From JBLIOB01 sp047639575 (GTDB lineage: Bacteria > Bacteroidota > Bacteroidia > Flavobacteriales_D > Parvicellaceae): a stretch of DNA of 29,797 bases. The position numbers and the translations under genes were made by a program. Shown one piece after another: positions 22,553 to 29,797 of this stretch. The stretch's first letter is position 1; each line of letters begins with the position of its first letter. A model generated the notes under the pieces. The model was not told the origin of the DNA. It made no database searches and was given only the letters and a program-made list of their open reading frames with translations. Location: positions 1 to 29,797 of the forward strand of contig JBLIOB010000016.1 in NCBI GenBank assembly GCA_047639575.1, written 5' to 3'.

Positions 22553-23932
22553 ATGCTTATGGCTCAAAAAAAGAGCGTTACCTCTTCACCTAAAACTTCT
22601 ATCACCAAGGAAAAGAAGAAAATATTTGTATTAGACACTTCTGTAATCCTACACGATCATGACGCAATTACAAGCTTTGCGGAGCACGATGTCGCTATTC
22701 CAATAACAGTACTGGAAGAACTGGATAATTTCAAAAAGGGAAACGACACAAAGAATTTTTCTGCACGATCATTCATTCGGGTGTTGGACAAACTATCTGA
22801 GGAGCACATGCTTCAGGAGTGGATTCCAATTAATGGCCCCAACTGCGGGAACTTTAAAATTGTGATGGTGAATGAAAATAAAATTCTAGACGCCACTAAA
22901 ATATTTTCAGATCGCAAGAATGATCATCAAATATTAAATGCAGCCTTAACCTTATCTGAACAAGAAAAAGATAAGAAGGTAATTCTAGTCTCCAAAGACA
23001 TCAACCTACGCCTTAAAGCGAAGGCATTGAATATAGCTGCGGAAGATTTCCAGACTGGTAAAGTTCAAAACACCAGTGGTTTATTTTCAGGTAAATTTGA
23101 AATCAACGATGTTGACGCGGACATTATCCAAAAACTTTATAAGAAAACTACCTCTGAAGAAGTAGATTTTTTAGGTGACAAGTTATTTAATAATGGGTTT
23201 TACGTTCTAAAAAATGGCAAATCTTCTATTCTTAGCTTTTACAATGCAGCTTCTAAGGAATTGGAGCGCGTTGAAAAAAGCTATTACTACGGCATAAAGC
23301 CTAGAAACGCGGAGCAAACCTTTGCATTCCATGCGTTAATGAACCCTGACGTGAAGCTAGTTACACTTCAAGGAGTTGCAGGTACCGGAAAGACTCTTCT
23401 AGCTCTTGCTAGTGCATTGGAACAAAAGAACTTATTCCATCAAATTATATTGGCTAGGCCTATTGTACCTTTAAGCAATAATGATATTGGATATCTACCC
23501 GGCTCAGCAGAAGACAAGATCAATCCGTACATGCAACCACTTTTTGATAATTTAAAATTCATCAAATCTCAATTCAAAGAAAATGAGAAAAAGTTCAAAG
23601 CCATTGAGGAAATGGAGGCGGATGAACAGCTGAAAATTATTCCGCTTGCATTTATTAGAGGACGTAGTTTATCAAACATAATTTTTATTGTTGACGAAGC
23701 GCAGAACCTAACCCCACATGAGGTAAAGACCATAATCACTAGGGCTGGTGAGAACACCAAAATAATTTTCACTGGAGATATTCACCAAATTGATACTCCG
23801 TATTTGGATGAGCAAAGTAATGGGCTTTCTTATTTAATTGATAAGCTTAAAGGAAATGAGCTCTATGCTCACATTACTTTAGAAAAAGGGGAACGATCAG
23901 AACTTGCAAACCTTGCTAACGATCTATTATAA
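22553..23932 (+). CDS. PIN-domain/PhoH-family ATPase
   Basis: 459 residues combining two domains. The N-terminal PIN ribonuclease-like fold spans about 22-165, with acidic residues at IFVLDTSVIL (Asp28), VLEELD and SDRKNDHQIL...VSKDINLR. The C-terminal PhoH P-loop ATPase spans about 250-459: Walker A GVAGTGKT (274-281), ARPIVPLSNNDIGYLPGS, Walker B IIFIVDEAQN, sensor TGDIHQID and the closing GERSELANLANDLL. This fusion is widespread in bacteria (YlaK type) and is linked to RNA unwinding/degradation and stress. ATG at 22553; a second ATG at 22559 is equally possible. A possible promoter is GTTG 22488-22491 with TATTTTAG 22509-22516. It is the first of three tightly packed genes with the membrane protein and GDPD. 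Confidence 0.93.
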   Translation: MLMAQKKSVTSSPKTSITKEKKKIFVLDTSVILHDHDAITSFAEHDVAIPITVLEELDNFKKGNDTKNFSARSFIRVLDKLSEEHMLQEWIPINGPNCGNFKIVMVNENKILDATKIFSDRKNDHQILNAALTLSEQEKDKKVILVSKDINLRLKAKALNIAAEDFQTGKVQNTSGLFSGKFEINDVDADIIQKLYKKTTSEEVDFLGDKLFNNGFYVLKNGKSSILSFYNAASKELERVEKSYYYGIKPRNAEQTFAFHALMNPDVKLVTLQGVAGTGKTLLALASALEQKNLFHQIILARPIVPLSNNDIGYLPGSAEDKINPYMQPLFDNLKFIKSQFKENEKKFKAIEEMEADEQLKIIPLAFIRGRSLSNIIFIVDEAQNLTPHEVKTIITRAGENTKIIFTGDIHQIDTPYLDEQSNGLSYLIDKLKGNELYAHITLEKGERSELANLANDLL

Positions 23933-23935
23933 ACT

Positions 23936-24451
23936 TTGAGAAAACAACCTACCATATGGACGGTTGTATTTCATTTTTTCGTTTTATTTTTCGCTGTAGA
24001 CGTTCTTCAAAGCGCGACCAACCATGGCAATTTTAACATTTTGGCGGTAATCTTGCTGATCGCTGCATTTGGTACTTTCATTCGAAATAAAATAACCAGA
24101 GTTTTTTGCCATGTATTCCTTGTCATCCCAGGGCTCATAGGCTGTTACTATTTTTCTAAACTGGCTCTGTCACCTATATTTCCTGACACAGTCGAAGTAA
24201 CAGACTTTGGATATGTTTTAAAGGAAAACTTTAAAGGCGCAGGATACATCGGTTTCTTTTTTATTTATATACCCACAATGGTTGCAATAATATTAAATTG
24301 GAAAAAATGGTTTAGTATTAAAGAGTATCTAATCTTTGCTGTATTGCTAGTGCTAATAATTGTATTCACAGCTTTTGATTTTGCCCCTACCGTTTGGCTG
24401 AATGATTGGATAGACTTGAATTGTGAACCGAAACCCATCATAATCAATTGA
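23936..24451 (+). CDS. Four-helix integral membrane protein, function unknown (TTG start)
   Basis: 171 residues. The TTG at 23936 lies three bases after the PhoH stop, and no ATG or GTG is available near the beginning. Four hydrophobic segments are visible at about 8-24, 34-48, 55-76 and 100-160, the last probably split into two helices (YIGFFFIYIPTMVAIIL and EYLIFAVLLVLIIVFTAF), so four to five in all. The tail is polar (NDWIDLNCEPKPIIIN). No family recognised. Its stop codon overlaps the start of the GDPD gene (TTGA), so translation of the three genes is probably coupled. It may act at the inner membrane with the phosphodiesterase. Confidence 0.75.
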   Translation: MRKQPTIWTVVFHFFVLFFAVDVLQSATNHGNFNILAVILLIAAFGTFIRNKITRVFCHVFLVIPGLIGCYYFSKLALSPIFPDTVEVTDFGYVLKENFKGAGYIGFFFIYIPTMVAIILNWKKWFSIKEYLIFAVLLVLIIVFTAFDFAPTVWLNDWIDLNCEPKPIIIN

Positions 24452-25185
24452 AAATTATCGGACATAGAGGTTGGCGAGGAAACTATCCTGAGAATACCAT
24501 TATCGGAATTAAAAAAGCAATCGAACTAGGGGTTAACGGAATCGAAATTGATCTAGTCGTAAATGCTGAAATGCAATTAGTTCTTTCCCATGAACCATGG
24601 ATGCACCCGGACATTTGTGAACCAGGAGGTCAAGAATTCAACTTGTTTCAGATGGACCAAAATGAAATCATGCGGTATGATTGCGGCTTAAAGAAAAACC
24701 GACTGGAACATCAATTAAAAATTAAATCAACTAAACCACTTTTTGAAGAAGTTCGAAGGAGTTTAAATTGGAACGGTGTAGAGCTCTTATTGGAAATTAA
24801 ATCTCATCCAAAAGGCGATGGCCTTTTCCATCCTCACCCAACTAAATATGCGGAAATCGTAGCTCAGGAATTAGAGTCCTTTACAGAACCTTCGTCTATT
24901 TTCATAATGTCATTTGATCTGCGGATTTTGTCCGAAATTCAAAAGCTAAACCCGAAGTTAAAAGTTGTGCTTGTAACTGAAAAAGAAACATTACTTCCAG
25001 ATTTGAAATTAGATGCAATAGCTCCTAACCACCAAATCATTAATGAACGGAACATAAATGAATGGAAAGACAAAGGTCTCCAAATATTTTGCTGGACTGT
25101 CAACGAATTAAAAGACATACGAAAATGTAGCAACTTAAACGTTGACGCTATTATCTCAGACTATCCAAATCGCCTTTTTGGATAA
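24448..25185 (+). CDS. Glycerophosphodiester phosphodiesterase family protein (TTG start)
   Basis: 245 residues of GDPD type. The catalytic set is at the N-terminus: GHRG (His6, Arg7), PENT (Glu15, Asn16), EIDL (Glu33, Asp35) and LSHEP (His48). The TIM-barrel continues with LLEIKSHPKG and ends FCWTVNELKDI...NVDAIISDYPNRL, as in the family. These metal-dependent enzymes split glycerophosphodiesters into glycerol-3-phosphate and an alcohol. No signal peptide, so it is cytoplasmic. The TTG at 24448 overlaps the preceding stop by 4 bases and starts two codons before the essential GHRG, so no shorter start is possible. Its 3' end overlaps the convergent Ppx/GppA gene by 35 bases. Confidence 0.92.
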   Translation: MKIIGHRGWRGNYPENTIIGIKKAIELGVNGIEIDLVVNAEMQLVLSHEPWMHPDICEPGGQEFNLFQMDQNEIMRYDCGLKKNRLEHQLKIKSTKPLFEEVRRSLNWNGVELLLEIKSHPKGDGLFHPHPTKYAEIVAQELESFTEPSSIFIMSFDLRILSEIQKLNPKLKVVLVTEKETLLPDLKLDAIAPNHQIINERNINEWKDKGLQIFCWTVNELKDIRKCSNLNVDAIISDYPNRLFG

Positions 25186-26062
25186 GTTTCTTTTGGTATA
25201 AATCATATATTACCCCATCCGACAAACCAACTTTCGGAACAATCATCTTTTGGCTCCCAGCCAATCTCATGACCTTGAGATAAATTTCCGATGACGGTAT
25301 AATTACATCCGCACGATCAGGTTTCAACCTCAATTTCCTTATTCGATCTTCAAGAGAAAACGAGCCAATATATGACGCCACCTGCTCAATTTCCGAATAA
25401 CTAATCTTCTCTAAAAATCGATGTTTACTTTCTTTAAAAATGCGATTTATATTCCCACCTGTACCAATAGAGATAATTGATTGATTTATTAGATGGAGCT
25501 CTTTTATCCACAATTCAATTTCCGCCCACACATCACTTCCATCCTGAGTAACTTCGGCAGATCTCAGCGCCCCAATTTGAAATGATTTTGACGCTTTTCT
25601 TTCATTTTTTTCTATGAAAGACAATTCTGTTGACCCTCCTCCAACATCAATAAATATATATCGCTGACTGGGATCCGTATAATTCTGTAGAAAGAAATTC
25701 GCAAAGATTAAATCTGCCTCTAATTCTCCTGAAATAATCTCAATAGTGAGCCCTGTTTCCTGCTTTATTAATCGGATGATTTCTTCACCATTACTTGCTT
25801 CGCGCATGGCTGAAGTAGCAACTATTCTGAAATGTTCTACTTCATTTAACTCAATTAAATGACTAAATGCAACAATTGATTTTAGAAGTTGATTCGTTTT
25901 TTTTACCGACACGAATCCTTCCTTGAAAACATCTGAACCTAGCCTTACAGGAACCCTAGTCAAAGAAATTTTTTTGAAGTAAAGTTCACTATTGTTCAGT
26001 CTGGCCTCTTCAATTAAAAGACGAATTGCATTTGATCCGATATCTATAGCTGCGAGTTTCAA
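25151..26062 (-). CDS. Ppx/GppA-family phosphatase (TTG start)
   Basis: 303 residues in the actin-like ASKHA fold. The first phosphate loop is AAIDIGSNAIRLLI at 4-17, the family Glu region ATSAMREASN...ISGELEADLIF around 82-120, and the second phosphate loop FIDVGGGSTELSFI at 137-150, with GTGGNINRI near 200. At about 300 residues it is the short form lacking the C-terminal HD-like domain, as is common in Bacteroidota. Relatives are exopolyphosphatases or pppGpp phosphatases; which activity this one has cannot be told. The TTG at 26062 starts just before the first phosphate loop and no alternative fits. It lies downstream of the alpha-2-macroglobulin gene but behind a terminator-like hairpin. 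Confidence 0.9.
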   Translation of the reverse strand: MKLAAIDIGSNAIRLLIEEARLNNSELYFKKISLTRVPVRLGSDVFKEGFVSVKKTNQLLKSIVAFSHLIELNEVEHFRIVATSAMREASNGEEIIRLIKQETGLTIEIISGELEADLIFANFFLQNYTDPSQRYIFIDVGGGSTELSFIEKNERKASKSFQIGALRSAEVTQDGSDVWAEIELWIKELHLINQSIISIGTGGNINRIFKESKHRFLEKISYSEIEQVASYIGSFSLEDRIRKLRLKPDRADVIIPSSEIYLKVMRLAGSQKMIVPKVGLSDGVIYDLYQKKLIQKGDLDSLR

Positions 26063-26143
26063 AGTTCTTTAAGAAACTAAAAGTAGCAGAAAAATAAATT
26101 ATAACCGAATAATAGAATTCGTGTGTGGCTTCACAACATAGTA

Positions 26144-26198
26144 AAAGACCGACCACCCCCACATCACCTTGCATTTCTGATTTTGATGGCCGGTCTTT
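26144..26198 (-). terminator. Long-loop hairpin after the alpha-2-macroglobulin gene
   Basis: AAAGACCGACCA (26144-26155) pairs with TGGCCGGTCTTT (26187-26198) over 12 positions with a single mismatch, enclosing a loop of 31 bases. On the minus strand the stem is followed by TTTTA. It begins 12 bases past the alpha-2-macroglobulin stop and ends about 80 bases before the Ppx start, so a terminator separating those genes is likely. The loop is longer than in typical intrinsic terminators. Confidence 0.55.
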
Positions 26199-26209
26199 AT
26201 CAAATCCCA

Positions 26210-29200
26210 TTATGGGTTTTGAGCAGTAGATTCTCCAGCTTGCACAACTTTAACCCATTTACCAGGAGTTCTGGCGTTTATGGTATTGTCGTACATCGCC
26301 TCGCTTTCGATTGTAGGTAAATAGAATTTCCCTTGATACGTTGCATTTAGCTGCACCCTAAAAGTTTTAGAGCTATTGGCACGTAAGCTATAATAGGTGT
26401 AAACTCTATCATCTCTGATGTCCTGATAGTCAAAAGTACTTGTAGTGACTGACGATTTGAAATCTTGCATTCGGGTATTATGAATCTCCCAGCCCGAAGG
26501 AAAAATCTGATTTAAAGTCATTTCTCTTAAATAGCCTCTTGAACCAGGGTTAGTAACCGTTACAGCAGCAACAAAATCGGTCCCTTGTTCTATTACAGAA
26601 GGATCCAACACATTTCCGTCCATATCTGAATAGGCAACTGATATAACCAAATTGCTAGCTGCAGCCGTTTCATCTCCGTTTACCGGAATTCCTTCCACTA
26701 TCAACTTAGCGTATAACATCCCTTTACCTGTATTACTTACTTTCATTTTAGTAGATGTTTTATTAACCTTCAACTTAGCTTGATAAATTGGTAAAATGGT
26801 GCTTTTACTAGTCGCCTGTCCACCATTTAAATTATACGTAAATCGCATGGTTTTATCTGTAGAACTAATTCCAATGAATTTGCTCATGGCTACTAATGCA
26901 TATGCTGTAGTTTGAGTGCTCATCCACTGATCCTTATTCATGGCTTCGGCAATTCCTTTTGCTAACATTCCGCCTTTGGTCTTGTTATCAAGCAATGCCA
27001 GAACTTCTAAGATCATGGCTTCGTCTCTAACAGACGATCCGAAAGTGTATGAAAGTTCTACGTAATCAGGAACATTAACTGAAACATTATTGATAATTTG
27101 TTTTGCAACTTCCTTTCTACCTACTAATACATACGCTCCAGCCAATCTCCATTTTGCGCTTGACGAAAGGCTTGTGACTTCCTTCATTCTGTTCATAGAA
27201 CTTAATTCTGGCTTTCCAGCTAAGGCTAATGTGTATAATCTATACGCCTGGCTTAAATCCACATTATGACTATAACCATGGAAGTTTGCACTGCTCGAAC
27301 TATGCTTCCAGTTTCGAGCTTTCTTTCTTTGGTATGCTAACCAATTCGTTTTTAAAGAAGTTGGAATTTTATATCCTTGTTTTTCCGCTTCCATTAAAAA
27401 GTGACCACCATAGTTACTTCCCCACTCATTTGTTTCGGATTGACCAGGCCAATAAGCAAAACCACCTTCGCTCGTTTGGAATAATTTCAGTCTATCAATT
27501 CCAGCTTTAATGTTCTTGTCCAGCTCAATTTTATGATTATTATCTAATTGCATAACGTCATCTACAAATAGCTGAGGGAACACGGAAGATGTTGTTTGTT
27601 CAATACAACCATGAGGATAGCGAATAAGGTACTTCAACCTTTTCTCTAGATTCATTGGAGGTATGGCAGACATTTCGATAGTTGCAGAATTGGTTCCTTG
27701 TATTCCTTTAAAAGCGAAACTTGGGGTCCAATCATCTCCAGGTTGAATAATCGTTTCCATCACATCAGCCACCATTGGATTAGGTGTTCTCACATCTAAT
27801 TCAATTTCAAACTTTGCTACTTCCTTTCCACTTCTTGCAATAATTTGAACTTTCGCAATACCAATTTTGTCTTTTACTCTCAGCGGAAAGTTAACTACTT
27901 CATCACCAATCTTATCGAATTTAACGCTCTTTTTAACTCCATTCGTGAACTCTAATAGATCATTAGACTTTACTTCAATAGTCACATTTTTAACATGCTT
28001 TTCCATAGCAAAAATGTTAACTGGAAGCTTTAGTTCTTCTCCGGGACCTAACACCCTTGGCAAAGTCCCTAAGACCATTAATGGGCTCCGAACAGGTACA
28101 GTTTTATCTGCATGCCCGTATCTTTTATCTTGTCCAGCGACCACCATAACTCGAACTGATCCAATATAATTTGGTATGTCAATCTTATGTGTAGTTGATC
28201 CGCCACTTTTCAATTTGAAGGGACCAATAAATCTCACCATCGGCTTGAACCTATTGGCTTTCGCTGGTTTTTTCTTACCTCCATCAGCGTCTCCACCAAT
28301 TGCGAGAAGTTTGCTCATCTCTTGAGTATACGAACCCATTACATCGTCATACAAATCCCATGTTTTAACTCCTAAAGCCTCTTTAGTGTAAAAATGATCC
28401 CAGGGTTCTGGTGTTTTGAAACCGGTTAAATCCAGTAAACCTTCATCTACGATAGCAAGTGTGTAGGTCATTGGTTTCCCGTCAGACTCTTGCACTGTTA
28501 TGTTCGCAGTCGTTTCTGGTTTTAGTACATCTTTCATTTTAATGACTGGATGCAAATGTGAATCAGGGTTTTCTACAGAAATTGGAACAACTCCGTACAT
28601 TCTAATCGGTAAATCATTCTGCGTAGCCTTATGCGGCTGTAATAAACTCACGTGAACAAAAACATTTGGGGCCATTTCTTTTGTGGTCGTAAACTCAAAT
28701 TTGGTTTCTCCTTTTTTCGTTTTAACCCAGTGCTTCTCAATTACTTTGGTTCCAGATTCAATACATACTAGCGCTTTGCCGTTTGAAGGAGAAGGAAATG
28801 AAATTTTAACTTTTTCTCCTGTTGAATAAGTCTCTTTATCAGTAGAGAAACTCAGCATCGTAGCATTTTCATTTTCTGTCCTATTTGCTCTTGCCCAATA
28901 TGGCCAATCAACATAAAATATTTTCCCGGTAACGTGTCCGGATACTGGATCTTCGATTCGCACGTAATATCTACCCCAAGAAGGCCTTTTTACTTCAAAA
29001 TTGATTTTACCTTTTCCCGAAGTGGTTGCAATTTTCTTTTCATAAACTGGAACAGTGCTTGGTCGAGATATATAGGACATTAGATCATTATCATAGCTAT
29101 CCCACCACCATCTCCACTCAATTTTGTAGACTTTTACATCCACGTTCTTTCTTGAAACTGGCTTACCGCTGGCATCAACAGTTGCAATTTCAAATTCGTG

Positions 29201-29797
29201 TGCTTTATCAGTAACTAATGTGCCCCGATATAATGATCCTTTCGGAGTCTTAACTCCTACGTACGATTCATAAGGCGAATATTTGATTGATTTCGAATCA
29301 ACAGAAAAACCACCACCTTCTTCAAATACCTTAGTGGAAAAGCTAGCAGTTAACATTCCCGGTGCACTGCTCCCTATATTTATATTTGGATCAAAAGAAA
29401 TTTCTCCATTCTCATCAACCAAATCATCTAATACGGTTTCACTTTCCGCTGAAAAACTTTTAAGTGGGTCATCAAAAACAAACTCACCATATTTAGAAAA
29501 GCTAGTGTGCCGTGAATTAACCGTAAGGTCAACCTTAGCTCTTAAATTTTTAGCTACCGCACCGTGCAACCATTTCGTAGAAAGCTTAATCTCGCTTTCA
29601 TCAGATTGTCCAAGCATTTCATTTTCAAAATTCATGTAAATCTTTAGTCGGTTCGGTTTAACTGTTTCGACCTTCAGATATTTGTTATAAACTCGATTGC
29701 CAACACGCACCTCTGCTCGATAACTTCCAGTTATATCTTCTTGATCAGTTGAGGTCCAGAAATCGTAATGTCCATTTACACCGCGAGTAGACGTTCG
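26210..29797 (-). CDS. Bacterial alpha-2-macroglobulin-like protein with thioester (5' partial)
   Basis: The frame is open to the right edge, with coding continuing above a chance GTG at 29710 (STDQEDITGSYRAEVRVGN is in frame), so the start lies outside; 1195 codons are seen. Residue numbers count from 29710. MG-type beta-sandwich domains fill about 1-400 (TDKETYSTGEKVKISFPSP). VDEGLLDLTGFKTP at about 421 and the region FIGPFKLKSGG...IPNYIGSVRVMVVAG at 494-526 are typical of the A2M domain. The thioester motif is GCIEQ, with Cys702 and Gln705 (Cys codon at 27605-27607). The alpha-helical thioester domain (FQTSEGGFAYWPG) follows, then a C-terminal beta domain. Such proteins sit in the periplasm, usually as lipoproteins, and trap attacking proteases by covalent linkage. 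The N-terminal signal cannot be seen. Confidence 0.93.
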   Translation of the reverse strand, partial: RTSTRGVNGHYDFWTSTDQEDITGSYRAEVRVGNRVYNKYLKVETVKPNRLKIYMNFENEMLGQSDESEIKLSTKWLHGAVAKNLRAKVDLTVNSRHTSFSKYGEFVFDDPLKSFSAESETVLDDLVDENGEISFDPNINIGSSAPGMLTASFSTKVFEEGGGFSVDSKSIKYSPYESYVGVKTPKGSLYRGTLVTDKAHEFEIATVDASGKPVSRKNVDVKVYKIEWRWWWDSYDNDLMSYISRPSTVPVYEKKIATTSGKGKINFEVKRPSWGRYYVRIEDPVSGHVTGKIFYVDWPYWARANRTENENATMLSFSTDKETYSTGEKVKISFPSPSNGKALVCIESGTKVIEKHWVKTKKGETKFEFTTTKEMAPNVFVHVSLLQPHKATQNDLPIRMYGVVPISVENPDSHLHPVIKMKDVLKPETTANITVQESDGKPMTYTLAIVDEGLLDLTGFKTPEPWDHFYTKEALGVKTWDLYDDVMGSYTQEMSKLLAIGGDADGGKKKPAKANRFKPMVRFIGPFKLKSGGSTTHKIDIPNYIGSVRVMVVAGQDKRYGHADKTVPVRSPLMVLGTLPRVLGPGEELKLPVNIFAMEKHVKNVTIEVKSNDLLEFTNGVKKSVKFDKIGDEVVNFPLRVKDKIGIAKVQIIARSGKEVAKFEIELDVRTPNPMVADVMETIIQPGDDWTPSFAFKGIQGTNSATIEMSAIPPMNLEKRLKYLIRYPHGCIEQTTSSVFPQLFVDDVMQLDNNHKIELDKNIKAGIDRLKLFQTSEGGFAYWPGQSETNEWGSNYGGHFLMEAEKQGYKIPTSLKTNWLAYQRKKARNWKHSSSSANFHGYSHNVDLSQAYRLYTLALAGKPELSSMNRMKEVTSLSSSAKWRLAGAYVLVGRKEVAKQIINNVSVNVPDYVELSYTFGSSVRDEAMILEVLALLDNKTKGGMLAKGIAEAMNKDQWMSTQTTAYALVAMSKFIGISSTDKTMRFTYNLNGGQATSKSTILPIYQAKLKVNKTSTKMKVSNTGKGMLYAKLIVEGIPVNGDETAAASNLVISVAYSDMDGNVLDPSVIEQGTDFVAAVTVTNPGSRGYLREMTLNQIFPSGWEIHNTRMQDFKSSVTTSTFDYQDIRDDRVYTYYSLRANSSKTFRVQLNATYQGKFYLPTIESEAMYDNTINARTPGKWVKVVQAGESTAQNP

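Noticed and set aside
26210..29710. GTG at 29710 as the true start of the alpha-2-macroglobulin
   Set aside because: In-frame sequence upstream (TDQEDITGSYRAEV) is typical macroglobulin-domain coding and runs to the window edge, so the gene is truncated by the window.

Overview
The window reads as chromosomal DNA from a member of the Bacteroidota, most likely a marine or aquatic Flavobacteriia/Cytophagia-type organism. The evidence is AT-rich DNA, absence of clear Shine-Dalgarno sequences, several promoter -7 boxes of the Bacteroidota form TAnnTTTG, and a typical gene set (sensor propeller/Y_Y_Y and TPR proteins fused to SpoIIE-type phosphatases, a SiaC-family protein, a large alpha-2-macroglobulin, beta-propeller plus SPOR protein, TAQ/GQ-type signal peptides). 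No tRNA, rRNA, CRISPR or insertion sequence was recognised. The species is not identifiable by eye.

Layout. 1-2219 (+) is the 3' part of a membrane sensor-phosphatase. 2431-2544 (+) is a 37-residue membrane microprotein behind a good promoter. 6973-2552 (-) is a tight operon: aldehyde dehydrogenase, GMC alcohol oxidase/dehydrogenase, hotdog thioesterase and a TetR regulator. Together they look like a regulated long-chain alcohol -> aldehyde -> acid module, with a perfect 20-bp palindrome over the predicted transcription start. 8254-7045 (-) encodes an outer-membrane barrel-like protein and a lipoprotein-like protein. 8346 (+) is a second, paralogous TetR, followed by an alpha/beta hydrolase and a beta-propeller-SPOR protein.

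11543-11938 (-) is a SiaC-family phosphoprotein. Directly upstream, 12024-12418 (-) holds the decayed C-terminal end of a SpoIIE phosphatase gene, so this siaC-like gene sits beside a dead phosphatase. 12476-13420 (+) is an inward-rectifier-type K+ channel preceded by repeated AATCGATTA sites. 21176-13417 (-) is an IcmF-type fused B12 acyl-CoA mutase followed by two more TPR-TM-SpoIIE phosphatases.

22005-21250 (-) is a DUF481-like outer-membrane protein and 22061-22378 (+) a small lipoprotein. 22553-25185 (+) is a tightly packed PIN-PhoH ATPase / four-helix membrane protein / glycerophosphodiester phosphodiesterase operon, converging on and overlapping a Ppx/GppA phosphatase (26062-25151, -). 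From 26210 to the right edge (-) runs a thioester-containing alpha-2-macroglobulin that continues beyond the window.

The main threads are: (i) partner-switching type signalling, with three intact SpoIIE phosphatases, one SiaC-like substrate and one phosphatase pseudogene; (ii) lipid/acyl metabolism under TetR control; (iii) frequent TTG start codons, often touching the stop of the gene before, which shifts several gene starts from the obvious ATG.
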